Part shown: in pieces, positions 7,494 to 15,234 of the stretch
Position numbering within the stretch: position 1 is the first letter of the stretch
How the letters are laid out: every line of letters begins with the position of its first letter
DNA from: Rubrivivax sp.
GTDB lineage: Bacteria; Pseudomonadota; Gammaproteobacteria; Burkholderiales; Burkholderiaceae_C
Assembly: GCA_016719535.1 (NCBI GenBank)
Contig: JADJYX010000049.1
Coordinates: 1-22,845, forward strand
DNA: 22,845 nucleotides
Reading direction: 5' to 3'
Made by a program: the position numbers and the translations under genes
Notes under the pieces: generated by a model
Databases searched by the model: none
Told to the model about the DNA's origin: nothing
What the model saw: the letters and a program-made list of their open reading frames with translations, nothing else

Positions 7494-9728
7494 TCAGAGG
7501 TCGGTGATGCGCATTTCGCCCGCATCGGTGTGGATGTCGACCACGCGGCAGTCGGCGCACATCTTCAGCCGCTCGGCGGCACGGCCGGCGAAGGCCGGGT
7601 GGCCGGCCAGCTTGCCGATCATCGCCTCGATCGCCTGCAGCGTGCCGAAGGGCTTGCCGCAGCGGATGCAGCGGTAGGGCTGGGTCTCGGCCAGCACGCG
7701 GGCCGCCTTGCGCGCCTTGCCGCCGTCGGCCAGCCACAGCCGCGGCTGCAGCGTGATCGCCTGCTCGGGGCAGGTGCCGGCGCACAGGCCGCACTGCACG
7801 CAGTGGCGCTCGATGAAGCGCAGCTGCGGCTTGTCGGGGTTGTCGGCGAGCGCGCCCTCGGGGCAGGCACCGACGCAGCTCAGGCACAGCGTGCACTTGC
7901 CGGTGTCGACCACCAGGCTGCCGAAGGGCGCGCCGGCGGCCGGCAGGGCGATCTCGTCGCACGGCTGCGGCGCCTGTGCCAGCAGGTGGTCGAGCGCGAG
8001 GTCGAGCGTGCCGCGCTTGGCCGCCTGCACGCCGAAGCGTGCCGCCTGCTGCACCCCTTGCGCCGGGGGCGCCTGCAGCGCGGCATCGAGCGCGGCGAGG
8101 TCGCGCGCATCGCGCGCCTCGATCAGCGCCAGGTGCGTGCCGGCATAGCCCAGCCCGCCGAGGATGGCCTGCGCCACCGCCATCTGCTCGGCCAGCGCCT
8201 GGCGGTATTCCGGCGCCTCCTCGGCGGTGAGCAGCACCCAGACCTGGCTCGCGCCGTGGGCAATGGCCGCCAGCCACAGGTCCAGGCCGACACTGGCCGT
8301 GTGCCACACCGGCACCGGCAGCACGCGCGCCGGCACGCCGTGCACGGCGCGGTCGGTGCGCGCGGCGCGGCCGAGGTCGTTCACCAGCTGCGCGCCCGCG
8401 CCCTCGCTGTGCAGCAGCAGCGCCGCATCGCGGCCACCGGCGTGTGCGTAGGCGGCCAGCAGGGTGCGCAGGCGCAGGCCCTGGTCGGCCGCGCCGGGGT
8501 AGGCGAAGCCCATCGCGCCGCTCGGGCAGACCGTGCTGCAGGCGCCGCAGCCCACGCACAGGAAGGGCTCGACGACGACGCCGCCGCCGACGGCCGGCGG
8601 CAGCGCGGCGGCCTCGCCGGGCCGCGGTGCCGATCGCCGCGGCTGGCCGCTGGCCTTGCCCTTGCGCGAGGCGTCGCTGCGGATGGCACGCGCCGAGCAC
8701 ACGTCGATGCAGGCGCTGCAGCCGATGCGCTCGTTGCGGCTGTGCGCGCACAGCTTGTCGTCGTAGCGGAAGAAGCGCGGCTTGTCGAATTCGCCGCCGA
8801 GTTCGCGCAGCGCCAGCACGGCGTCGACGAGCGCGCGTTCGTCGCCGCCGGCATGGCGGTAGCCCTGCGGCGGCTGGTGCTGGGTGAAGGCGCTCTGCCC
8901 GCGCAGGTCGAGCACGAGGTCGAAGCGCTCGTTCACCACCTCGGGCGTGCGCGCAAAATCGATCGCGCCCGCCGCCTCGCACACGCGCACGCAGTCGCGG
9001 TGGCTCTTGCAGGCTGCCAGGTCCACGCGGTAGTCGAAGCCGATCGCGCCCTCGGGGCAGGCCTCGATGCAGGCGTTGCAGCGCGTGCACAGGTCGAGGT
9101 CGATCGGCTGGTCGGCCACCCACTGCACGTCGAAGGCGCCCAGCCAGCCGCCGAGCTGCTGCAGCCGGCCGTGGTGCACGGCCAGGTCGTGCACCTGCGC
9201 CAGCGCGCCGCCGGGGCGGTCGACGAGCAGCGTCACGTCCAGGCGATCGCGCAGCATGGCGGCGGCGCGCGAGGCGGCATCGGCCGCGCCGATGACCAGG
9301 CAGCGCCCGCCCGAGCGGTAGGTGACGGTGGGCACGGGCGCGGGTGGCGGCAGCTGCGCGGCGGCGATCAGCGCGGCCATCTTGGGTGCGGCCTGGCGCG
9401 CATCGCGCGACCAGCCACCGGTCTCGCGGATGTTGACGAAGCGGATCGGCCGCTCCTGGATGCCGGCGGCGCCCTCGGTCCGCTCGTTGAGCTCGAGGAA
9501 CAGCCGCTGCTCCTGCGTGCAGGCCACCAGCAACTCGTCGCCGCTGGCGCTGGTGGCCTTGGCCGCGCGCTGGAAGGCGCCCGCCTCGCGCCGGCACAGC
9601 AGGCTGTGGACGGTCTCCAGCCCGTCAGGGCTGGCCTGCGGGGTCTTCGCCAGGGCCTGGGCGATGCGGCTGGTGAGGTTCGGGTCCAGCGGCATCGTCC
9701 GGTTGCAGTCGCAGATCAGGGTCTTCAT
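7494..9728 (-). CDS. Poly-4Fe-4S ferredoxin-like protein of the FDH maturation operon
   Basis: This large 744-residue protein carries many ferredoxin-type cluster motifs. Clear ones are CTRCNACIEACP (from Cys214), a group around CKSHRDCVRVC (about 240-250), CSACIDVC, CVGCGACSTVCP, CTLCLSCVGACP and CVQCGLCAGTCP. Two C-terminal CxxC pairs (CIRCGK and CADC) resemble zinc or rubredoxin-like knuckles. A possible flavin or nucleotide-binding stretch (CLVIGAADAASRAAAML) lies near 143-160. No signal peptide is visible, so it is probably cytoplasmic. Related proteins are found beside DUF3305/DUF3306, TorD and FdhA genes in Burkholderiales, but their reaction is not established; electron delivery during FDH maturation, or a bifurcating partner, is a guess. 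Its start overlaps the DUF3306 gene by about 100 bp. The frame is intact. Confidence 0.85.
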   Translation of the reverse strand: MKTLICDCNRTMPLDPNLTSRIAQALAKTPQASPDGLETVHSLLCRREAGAFQRAAKATSASGDELLVACTQEQRLFLELNERTEGAAGIQERPIRFVNIRETGGWSRDARQAAPKMAALIAAAQLPPPAPVPTVTYRSGGRCLVIGAADAASRAAAMLRDRLDVTLLVDRPGGALAQVHDLAVHHGRLQQLGGWLGAFDVQWVADQPIDLDLCTRCNACIEACPEGAIGFDYRVDLAACKSHRDCVRVCEAAGAIDFARTPEVVNERFDLVLDLRGQSAFTQHQPPQGYRHAGGDERALVDAVLALRELGGEFDKPRFFRYDDKLCAHSRNERIGCSACIDVCSARAIRSDASRKGKASGQPRRSAPRPGEAAALPPAVGGGVVVEPFLCVGCGACSTVCPSGAMGFAYPGAADQGLRLRTLLAAYAHAGGRDAALLLHSEGAGAQLVNDLGRAARTDRAVHGVPARVLPVPVWHTASVGLDLWLAAIAHGASQVWVLLTAEEAPEYRQALAEQMAVAQAILGGLGYAGTHLALIEARDARDLAALDAALQAPPAQGVQQAARFGVQAAKRGTLDLALDHLLAQAPQPCDEIALPAAGAPFGSLVVDTGKCTLCLSCVGACPEGALADNPDKPQLRFIERHCVQCGLCAGTCPEQAITLQPRLWLADGGKARKAARVLAETQPYRCIRCGKPFGTLQAIEAMIGKLAGHPAFAGRAAERLKMCADCRVVDIHTDAGEMRITDL

Positions 9729-10242
9729 CGGTGGCGGTGGTGGACGGGTCGGGCGCGGCGGCGCGCTGTGCCGTGGGTGCGGGATCGGCAGCTTCCTCGT
9801 CGTCGAAGAGGCCGAGGAAGCGGGACTGCACCAGCTGGCGCAGCATGCCCGGCGGCAGCGGGTCGGGCTTGCCGTAGTCGTCGATATAGACGTCGAGTCC
9901 GTCCATGACGTTGAACTGCGGGTCGCTGAAGAGCTTCTTCATCGCCGCATTGCGCACGCCGGGATCGACCTCAGGGCCCACGAAGCGGGCGTAGTCGGAA
10001 GCGGGCGTGAGCCGGGCCACATCGTCCATCGTCGCCGGCGGTGGCGCAGGTGCCGCGGGCACAGCAGGATCGGCCACGGCCGTGGGCGCGGCGTCTGCCG
10101 CCGCGGCCGCGGGGCTTTCGGCCCCGGCTGCCGGTGCCGTGATGTCGGGCACCGCCGCCGCCGCCGGCGTGCCGCCGCGCCGGGCGTCGGCCTTGCGCCG
10201 CGCCCAGCGGGACAGGAAGCCAGACTCGTCGGCCGCGTTCAT
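9625..10242 (-). CDS. DUF3306 domain protein
   Basis: This 205-residue protein starts at ATG 10242 with the family N terminus (FLSRWARRKADAR). A low-complexity Ala/Pro linker follows. The conserved C-terminal block then reads VRNAAMKKLFSDPQF, next to MDGLDVYIDDYGKPDP. The function of DUF3306 is unknown; it recurs next to FDH maturation genes, so an accessory role is likely. It is the first gene of the operon DUF3306, poly-Fe-S, TorD, mobA. Its 3' end overlaps the Fe-S gene by 104 bp, a long overlap but supported by the clear stop at 9625 and the clear Fe-S start at 9728. A second, damaged DUF3306 copy lies at about 11074-11299 on the plus strand. Confidence 0.85.
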   Translation of the reverse strand: MNAADESGFLSRWARRKADARRGGTPAAAAVPDITAPAAGAESPAAAAADAAPTAVADPAVPAAPAPPPATMDDVARLTPASDYARFVGPEVDPGVRNAAMKKLFSDPQFNVMDGLDVYIDDYGKPDPLPPGMLRQLVQSRFLGLFDDEEAADPAPTAQRAAAPDPSTTATDEDPDLRLQPDDAAGPEPHQPHRPGPGEDPAGQP

Positions 10243-10492
10243 GCCGGGCGGGCGCCATCGGCCCCCGGGCCCGCGGCGCGGGCGGCGGCAGCAACAGCGG
10301 TGGGCGGTTGAAGGACCATGGCAGACCGGGGCGGGCCGGATCCGGTGCATCAGGAGCGCGCGATTCTAGGCATGGGGTGCCGGCGTTCCCTGCGGGGATA
10401 CCTGGGTCGGCCGCAGGGGCCGGTGCGTGCCGTGCCGGTGCCGGCCTCCGCTAGACTGGCCGCTCCTGGCATCCGCTGCAGACCGCGACCCG
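10243..10492. promoter_or_regulatory. Divergent promoter region between DUF3306 and DUF3305
   Basis: This 250-bp non-coding gap separates divergent genes and should hold promoters for both. A -10-like TAGACT is at 10452-10457 for the plus-strand DUF3305 gene. A -10-like TAGAAT is on the minus strand (10368-10363) for the maturation operon. Matching -35 boxes are weak. I see no RNA gene or repeat array here. Confidence 0.35.
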
Positions 10493-10988
10493 ATGACTTC
10501 CCGACCCCGCATCCAGGTGGCCGTGGTGATGGAGCGCATCGCCGCGCCGAACCCATGGGAGGCGTGGCGGTTCCGCGTCGTCGACGTCGTGCCCGACGAG
10601 GGCATCTTCGGCAGCAGCCCGCGCCGCCTGGTGGGCGACGACAAGGTCTCGCGCTGGCTCTTTCCGGGCTTCGCGATCGAGTTGTTTCCCGACGAGAGCA
10701 AGGGCTACTACCTCAACCTCACCTCGGGTCGGCCTTCGTGGTTCGTCTCCTGGGTGATCGACGAGGCCGAGCCGTCGCTGCCCACGCTCACCGGCGTCGG
10801 CGTCTCCTATGTGGAGGCCGATCGCCGCATGGCCTCGGAGGAGCACGTCGAGAACGTGGCGCTCGCGCCCGAGCTGTGCGAGTGGCTGCAGCAGTTCACC
10901 AATGCCCACTACCGTCCCGGAGGTGCGGCGCAAGGTGCGGGCGCAATCCTTCCTGAGCCCCGAGGAGCGGGCGCGCCAGCAGGCGCTC
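10493..10988 (+). CDS. DUF3305 domain protein, frameshifted near its 3' end
   Basis: From ATG 10493 the reading begins MTSRPRIQVAVVMERIAAPN and runs through the DUF3305 core (WLFPGFAIELFPDE, YYLNLTSGRPSWFVSW) to FTNAHYRP. At about 10916 the frame shifts: removing one C from a CCC run restores PEVRRKVRAQSFLSPEERARQQ, a typical continuation of the family. The normal stop is not visible, and the reading runs on into a partial DUF3306 block, so sequence is probably missing around 10990-11070. DUF3305 has no known activity but co-occurs with DUF3306 and Mo-dependent FDH. It is divergent from the maturation operon and convergent with selA. Confidence 0.78.
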
Positions 10989-11073
10989 GGCGATGCGGCG
11001 GCCTCCGGCGACCGGCCAGCCCGCGAGCCTGCGGCAGCGGCGGACGAGCCCGACCGCGGCGCGCCGTCGGGCG

Positions 11074-11299
11074 AGCGTGCGCAACGCCGCGCTGCGCGCG
11101 ATGTTCCATGCCGACCCGCATTTCCGCCGCTCCGACGGGCTGGATGTCGGTGTCGACGAGGTGCACCAGATCGAGGGTTCGCCGACCGGCCGGCAGCGCA
11201 AGATCCTGCAGGCGCGCGCGCTCGGTCTGCTCGACGACGAACTGCTCGACCAGGAGCCGCCGCCCGACCCGCCCTCGCAAGCCGCGCGGCGGCCAGTAG
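11074..11299 (+). pseudogene. Partial second DUF3306 copy (C-terminal block only)
   Basis: The translated stretch VRNAALRAMFHADPHF, then SDGLDVGVDEVHQIEG and ARALGLLDDELLDQE, aligns by eye with the C-terminal block of the intact DUF3306 at 9625-10242. It is in a different frame from the preceding DUF3305, and the N-terminal FLxRWxRRK part and linker are missing. The stop is probably TAG 11297-11299 after one further shift. Either a deletion fused DUF3305 to DUF3306, or the draft has lost about 300 bp. Its end meets the selA 3' end. Confidence 0.65.
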
Positions 11300-12677
11300 C
11301 GGCAGCTGCGCGACGAAGGCGGCCTCGGCCGCGTCGCCGTCGAGGCAGCGCAGGTCGAGCCGCAGTTCGCCGTCCTCGATGCGGCCGATCACCGGCATCG
11401 GCAGTGCCCGCAGCGCCTCGGCCAGCCGCTCGGGCAGGCGGCCGGCGCGCCGCGTGCCGGCGGGCGCGCCGATGGCGATGCAGGCGCTGGGCAGCCGATC
11501 CACCGGCAGCGAGCCGCTGCCGATCTGGCTGCGGCAGGGCCGCACCTGCACCTGTGCGCGCTCGCCCAGCGCGGCGGCGACGGCAGGCACCAGGCGCCCG
11601 GCCTGCGCCGTCAGTTCGGCCTGGCCGCGCGTGAGCAGGCGCAGCACGGGCAGCCGCTGGGCCAGGCGGTCGGGGTCGCGGTACAGGCGCAGCGTGGCCT
11701 CCAGCGCGGCGATGGTCATCGTGTCCAGTCGCAGCGCGCGCTTCAGCGGATGCCTGCGGATCTTTGCACCAGCGCCTTGTCGCCGACGATCAGGCCGGCC
11801 TGCGGGCCGCCGAGCAGCTTGTCGCCGCTGAAGGTGACGATGCCGGCCCCCGCCGCCAGCGACTGCTGCGGCGTGGGTTCGGCCGGCAGGCCCCAGCGGG
11901 TCAGGTCCACGAGGCTGCCGCTGCCGAGGTCCTCGACGAAAGGCAGCCCGCGCGCGGCACAGCGCGGCCAGCTCGGCCACCGGCACGCTGGCCGTGAAGC
12001 CCTGGATGGCGTAGTTGCTGGCGTGCACCTTCATCACGAGCCCGGTGCGCGGCCCGATCGCGGACTCGTAGTCGCGCAGGTGGGTGCGGTTGGTGGTGCC
12101 CACCTCGACCAGGCGCGCGCCGGCGCGCCGCATGATGTCGGGGATGCGGAAGGCGCCGCCGATCTCGACCAGCTCGCCGCGCGACACCGGCACCTCGCGG
12201 CGGTCGGCCAGAGCGGCCAGCACCAGCAGCACGGCGGCGGCATTGTTGTTGACGGCGGTGGCGGCTTGCGCGCCGGTGAGCTCGCGCAGCAGGTCTTCCA
12301 GGTGGTCGTCGCGTTCGCCGCGGGCACCGCTGGCGAGGTCGTATTCCAGATTGGCCGCGCCGCGCATCACGGCGACGACGGCCTCGATCGCCTCGGGCGC
12401 CATCACCGCGCGGCCGAGGTTGGTGTGCAGCACGGTGCCGGTGAGGTTGAAGACCGGGCGCAGCGCGGGCTGCGCCGCGGCATCCAGCGCCGCCTGGCAC
12501 GCCGCCTCGAAGGCTGTGGCGTCGAAGGGCATGGCCGGCGCCTGTGCACGCCAGTCGTCCAGGGCGCGGCGGGCCGCCGCGCACCGGCGCCCAACCATGC
12601 TGCCGGATGAGGGCGGGCAACGCGCCGCTGTCGAGCAGCTTGTCGAGCGCGGGCGGGCGATGGCTGGCGGCGGTCAC
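11290..12677 (-). CDS. selA: L-seryl-tRNA(Sec) selenium transferase SelA (frameshifted in this sequence)
   Basis: SelA is a PLP enzyme that converts Ser-tRNA(Sec) to selenocysteinyl-tRNA using selenophosphate. Reading begins at GTG 12677 (VTAASHRPPALDKLLDSGAL) and continues through FNLTGTVLHTNLGRA, AVNNNAAAVLLVL, VEVGTTNRTHLRDYE and PLKRALRLDTMTIAALEATL. The PLP-lysine motif SGDKLLGG is encoded around 11818-11820 in a neighbouring frame. About three single-base shifts are needed, near 12595, 11955 and 11755; each restores textbook SelA sequence, so the protein is essentially complete at about 460 residues. The C-terminal stop is not clear (about 11290-11300). It follows the selC-like tRNA by 16 nt and belongs to a selB-selC-selA unit. 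Shifts at short runs suggest sequence error more than decay. Confidence 0.88.
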
Positions 12678-12693
12678 GTCAGGGGGGTGGGTT

Positions 12694-12789
12694 TGGCGGA
12701 AGAGGGTGGGAGTCGAACCCACCTGGGACTGCAGGGCAACCCCACCCGGTTTTGCAGACCGGACGCCCCACCGGGGACGATCCTCTTCC
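12694..12789 (-). tRNA. selC: selC-like tRNA(Sec) with anticodon GCA (Cys) instead of UCA
   Basis: Read on the minus strand, this 96-nt gene folds as a bacterial selenocysteine tRNA. It has an 8-bp acceptor stem (GGAAGAGG with CCTCTTCC), a D arm with a long stem (CCCC-GGT-GGGG core), an anticodon stem CCGGT/ACCGG, an 8-bp variable arm (GGGGTTGC with GCAGTCCC, loop CCT), a 5-bp T stem GTGGG/CCCAC with loop TTCGACT, discriminator G and an encoded CCA (12696-12694). Its layout matches E. coli selC position by position. The anticodon loop is CTGCAAA where selC has CTTCAAA, so the anticodon (12755-12753) is GCA, which reads UGC/UGU. It is not an ordinary tRNA-Cys, which has a 7-bp acceptor and a short variable loop. 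It sits between selB and selA on the same strand. No other position breaks pairing, so a damaged gene is unlikely; one base-call error at the anticodon cannot be excluded. Confidence 0.93.
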
Positions 12790-12808
12790 GTGATGCTTGC
12801 GTGATCGG

Positions 12809-14731
12809 TCAGCCCTCGAAGACCTGGCGCGGGTCGCGGCGGAAATGGCGCCCGACCTCGTCGCGCCGGGTCAGGCCGATCTGGTCGAAATACTCTACCA
12901 GCGGCACCGACAGGTGGCGGCTGATGCCCGTGCGATCGCGCAGTTCCTTGACATTCAGCCGCCGGTTCCGGATCGGCCTGCGCCAGCTCCCAGGCCTGCA
13001 CCGCCAGCGCCAGCAGGTGCGTCGTCTGGATGAAATATTCGGCGCCGACCGCATGCACGTTGCCCATGCGCTGCAGCCGCTCCATCAGGCGCAGCACCTG
13101 GTCGCGGCGCAGGCCGCGGTCGCGCAGCAGCATCTCGCTCAGGCGCGGCGGGTGCATGCCGCCCTCGTCGAGCCAGGGCTTGAGCCGCTCCAGAGCTGCC
13201 GGTCGGCGCCCTGCAGCGAGGCATCGTGCCCGGCCAGCGACAGGTGCGGGCCGTTGCGCTTGAGCACCCCGGTGCGCACCAGTTCCTTCCAGCAGCAGCG
13301 CGAAGACGGTGCCGGCGGGCTTGTCGCGCACGGCACGCTGCAGCTACTCCTGCGTCAGCCCGGGGCTGTCGGGCTTCTTCTGGTGATGCGCGCGCTGCGC
13401 GCGGCGACCGCGTCGCCATAACGTTCGATCTGTGCCGGCGCGAACAGCAGCTCGCGCGTGCCGTCGGCCATCGCGCGGTGCGGCACCGCGTCGAGCACCT
13501 GGCGCCACTCGGCCGCGGCCAGGTTCCACAGCGTGGCAAACCGGCGCGCGTCGATGCCGGTGGGCGGCTGCTGGGCCAGCGCGGCGGCCAGCGCCCGGGC
13601 CGGCGTCGGCAGCTCCAGCGCCGCCAGTGCGGCCAGGCGCTGGTCGCGCCGACGGCGTGTGTCGGGCGGGAAGGCGTCGATCACCGAGCCGCCGCCGAGC
13701 GTGCGCTGCGCCGACTGGTCGCGCAGGATGAAGCGGTCACCGCGCAGCGCCGCGATCGGGCGCTCGAGCTGCAGTTGTGCGCGCGCGTCGCGGCCCGGCG
13801 CGATGGCCTCGCCCTCGAGCCCCACGCCGCGGCCGCCCACGTCCTCGGCGCCCAGGTGCAGGTGCACCGGTGTCCAGTGCAGGAGCGGCCGCGCCTCGCC
13901 GGCCAGCACACGCAGTCGCACGTCCAGGCGCTGGGTGGGCGCGTGCAGCGCATCGGCCACGATCCAGTCGCCGCGCCGCACCTGGGCGCGCTCGACGCCG
14001 GCCAGCGCCAGCGCCAGCCGCTGGCCGGCCTGCCCCTGCGCGGCCTGGCGGTTCTGTGCATGCACGCTGCGCACGCGCACCGGCAGGCCCGCCGGCGAGA
14101 CGGTGAGCCGGTCGCCGGGCGACGCGCCCCGCGACCGCGGTGCCGGTGACGACGGTGCCGATGCCCGCCAGCGTGAAGACGCGGTCCACCGCCAGGCGGA
14201 ACTGTCCCGGCGCCGCGCGGTCCGTCGGCGTGCCGGCGGCCTGTTGCAGCAGCGCCTTCAACTCCGGCCAGCCCTGGCCGCTGACCGACGAGACCGGCAC
14301 CACCGGTGCACCCGCCAGGCCGCTGCCGGCCAGCAGTGCGCGCACCCTCGGCCTCGGCGGCGGCAAGCCGCGCCGGGGGTCACGAGGTCGCATTTGGTCA
14401 GCGCCACCACCCCCTGGCGCAGCCCGAGCAGGTCGACGATGGCCAGGTGCTCGCGCGTCTGCGGCATCGGCCCGTCGTCGGCGGCGACGACCAGCAGCAC
14501 ATGGTCGATGCCGGTGGCGCCGGCCAGCATGTTGCGCACCAGCTTCTCGTGGCCGGGCACGTCGACGAAGCCGAGCACCTGCCCGTCGGGCAGCGGCAGG
14601 TAGGCAAAACCGAGGTCGATGGTGATGCCGCGCGCCTTCTCTTCCTTCAGGCGGTCGGTGTCGGTGCCGGTCAGGGCCTTCACCAGCGCGGTCTTGCCAT
14701 GGTCGATGTAGCCTGCGGTTCCGATGATCAA
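12809..14731 (-). CDS. selB: Selenocysteine-specific elongation factor SelB (frameshifted in this sequence)
   Basis: SelB is the GTPase that carries Sec-tRNA to the ribosome and binds the SECIS hairpin of the mRNA. Reading starts at a TTG (14731), giving LIIGTAGYIDHGKTALVKAL with the P-loop GYIDHGKT, then the switch region ARGITIDLGFAYL, G3 DVPGHEK and G4 TKCD. The EF-Tu-like domains follow (FRLAVDRVFTLAGIGTVVTGT; GDRFILRDQSAQRTLGGG). C-terminal winged-helix repeats end with GISRHLSVPLVEYFDQIGL and DEVGRHFRRDPRQVFEG before the stop at 12809. About six small shifts are needed (near 14375, 14115, 13385, 13345, 13290-13200 and 12965). The total of about 640 residues fits the family. It is the first gene of selB-selC-selA and diverges from the FDH operon, which needs its product. 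Confidence 0.88.
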
Positions 14732-14965
14732 GTCGCTGCTCGTGCGGGGTGCGGTGGCGCCGATTGTCCGACGAGCGCCGTGCCGCGTCCGCGGGTCGCG
14801 ATGCCGCGCGCGAGCGGCGGTCGTCCGCGCGATCGGGGCAAGAGGGGGGCAAGAGGGCAATGGGAGGGGCAATAGGGTCTTCCCGCTTGCAACGGCCGCC
14901 GTCCTCTGGGGAAATCGGGACAGATATGTCGGCCCTGCATGGGCCCTCGTCCGGAGGCTGTACCG
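14732..14965. promoter_or_regulatory. Divergent selB/FDH intergenic region with GGGCAA repeats and G-quadruplex motif
   Basis: This 234-bp gap between divergent selB and the FDH operon must contain both promoters. On the plus strand GGGCAA occurs four times (14836, 14847, 14855, 14867), and G-runs at 14844-14877 meet the four-tract pattern of a G-quadruplex. A hairpin GGCCC-TGCAT-GGGCC lies at 14931-14945, just before a GGAGG ribosome site (14953-14957). No convincing sigma-70 or sigma-54 box was recognised. Confidence 0.4.
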
Positions 14966-15176
14966 ATGAACAAACCCAACGCGCCCGCCCTCAACCGCCG
15001 TACGGTCTTTGCCAGTGCCGGTGCGGCCCGGGGCACTCGCCGCCGCCGCCACCGTGCTGCCCCGGGCGCCGGGTGCGGCGCCGACGACGCTGGCGGCCGG
15101 CACGCAGCCGGCGCCGGCGGGCGGCTACCGGCTCACCGAGCACATCAGGCAGTACTACGCCACGGCGCGCACCTGA
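14966..15176 (+). CDS. Small twin-arginine-signal protein of the FDH operon (one frameshift)
   Basis: From ATG 14966, preceded by GGAGG, the reading starts MNKPNAPALNRRTVFASAG. Deleting one C at about 15030 restores a hydrophobic Ala-rich stretch and a C-terminal block GGYRLTEHIRQYYATART before TGA 15174-15176, giving about 69 residues. Short Tat-signal proteins with this YRxTEHxRxYYxTAR tail are common as the first gene before fdhA in beta- and gammaproteobacteria; their role is unknown, perhaps as an FDH accessory subunit. It precedes fdhA by 58 bp. Confidence 0.75.
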
Positions 15177-15234
15177 GCGCGGCCCGCGGCACCTGACCGA
15201 TTTCCGATCGATCGCTTGTCCGACAGGAGGCAGC

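Noticed and set aside
6832..9597. 921-residue minus-strand frame
   Set aside because: Only its last 212 residues are the TorD-like protein; the upstream part is a shifted reading of the poly-Fe-S gene.
7530..9908. 792-residue plus-strand frame
   Set aside because: It is antisense to the poly-Fe-S gene, whose cluster motifs prove the coding strand.
10809..11831. 340-residue plus-strand frame running into selA
   Set aside because: Its first part is the shifted DUF3305 tail and the rest is antisense to selA, so it is not a gene.
12694..12789. Reading the tRNA as an ordinary tRNA-Cys or tRNA-Ser
   Set aside because: A normal tRNA-Cys has a 7-bp acceptor and a short variable loop. A tRNA-Ser has a long variable arm but a 7-bp acceptor and a Ser anticodon. 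The 8-bp acceptor and sel context fit only selC.
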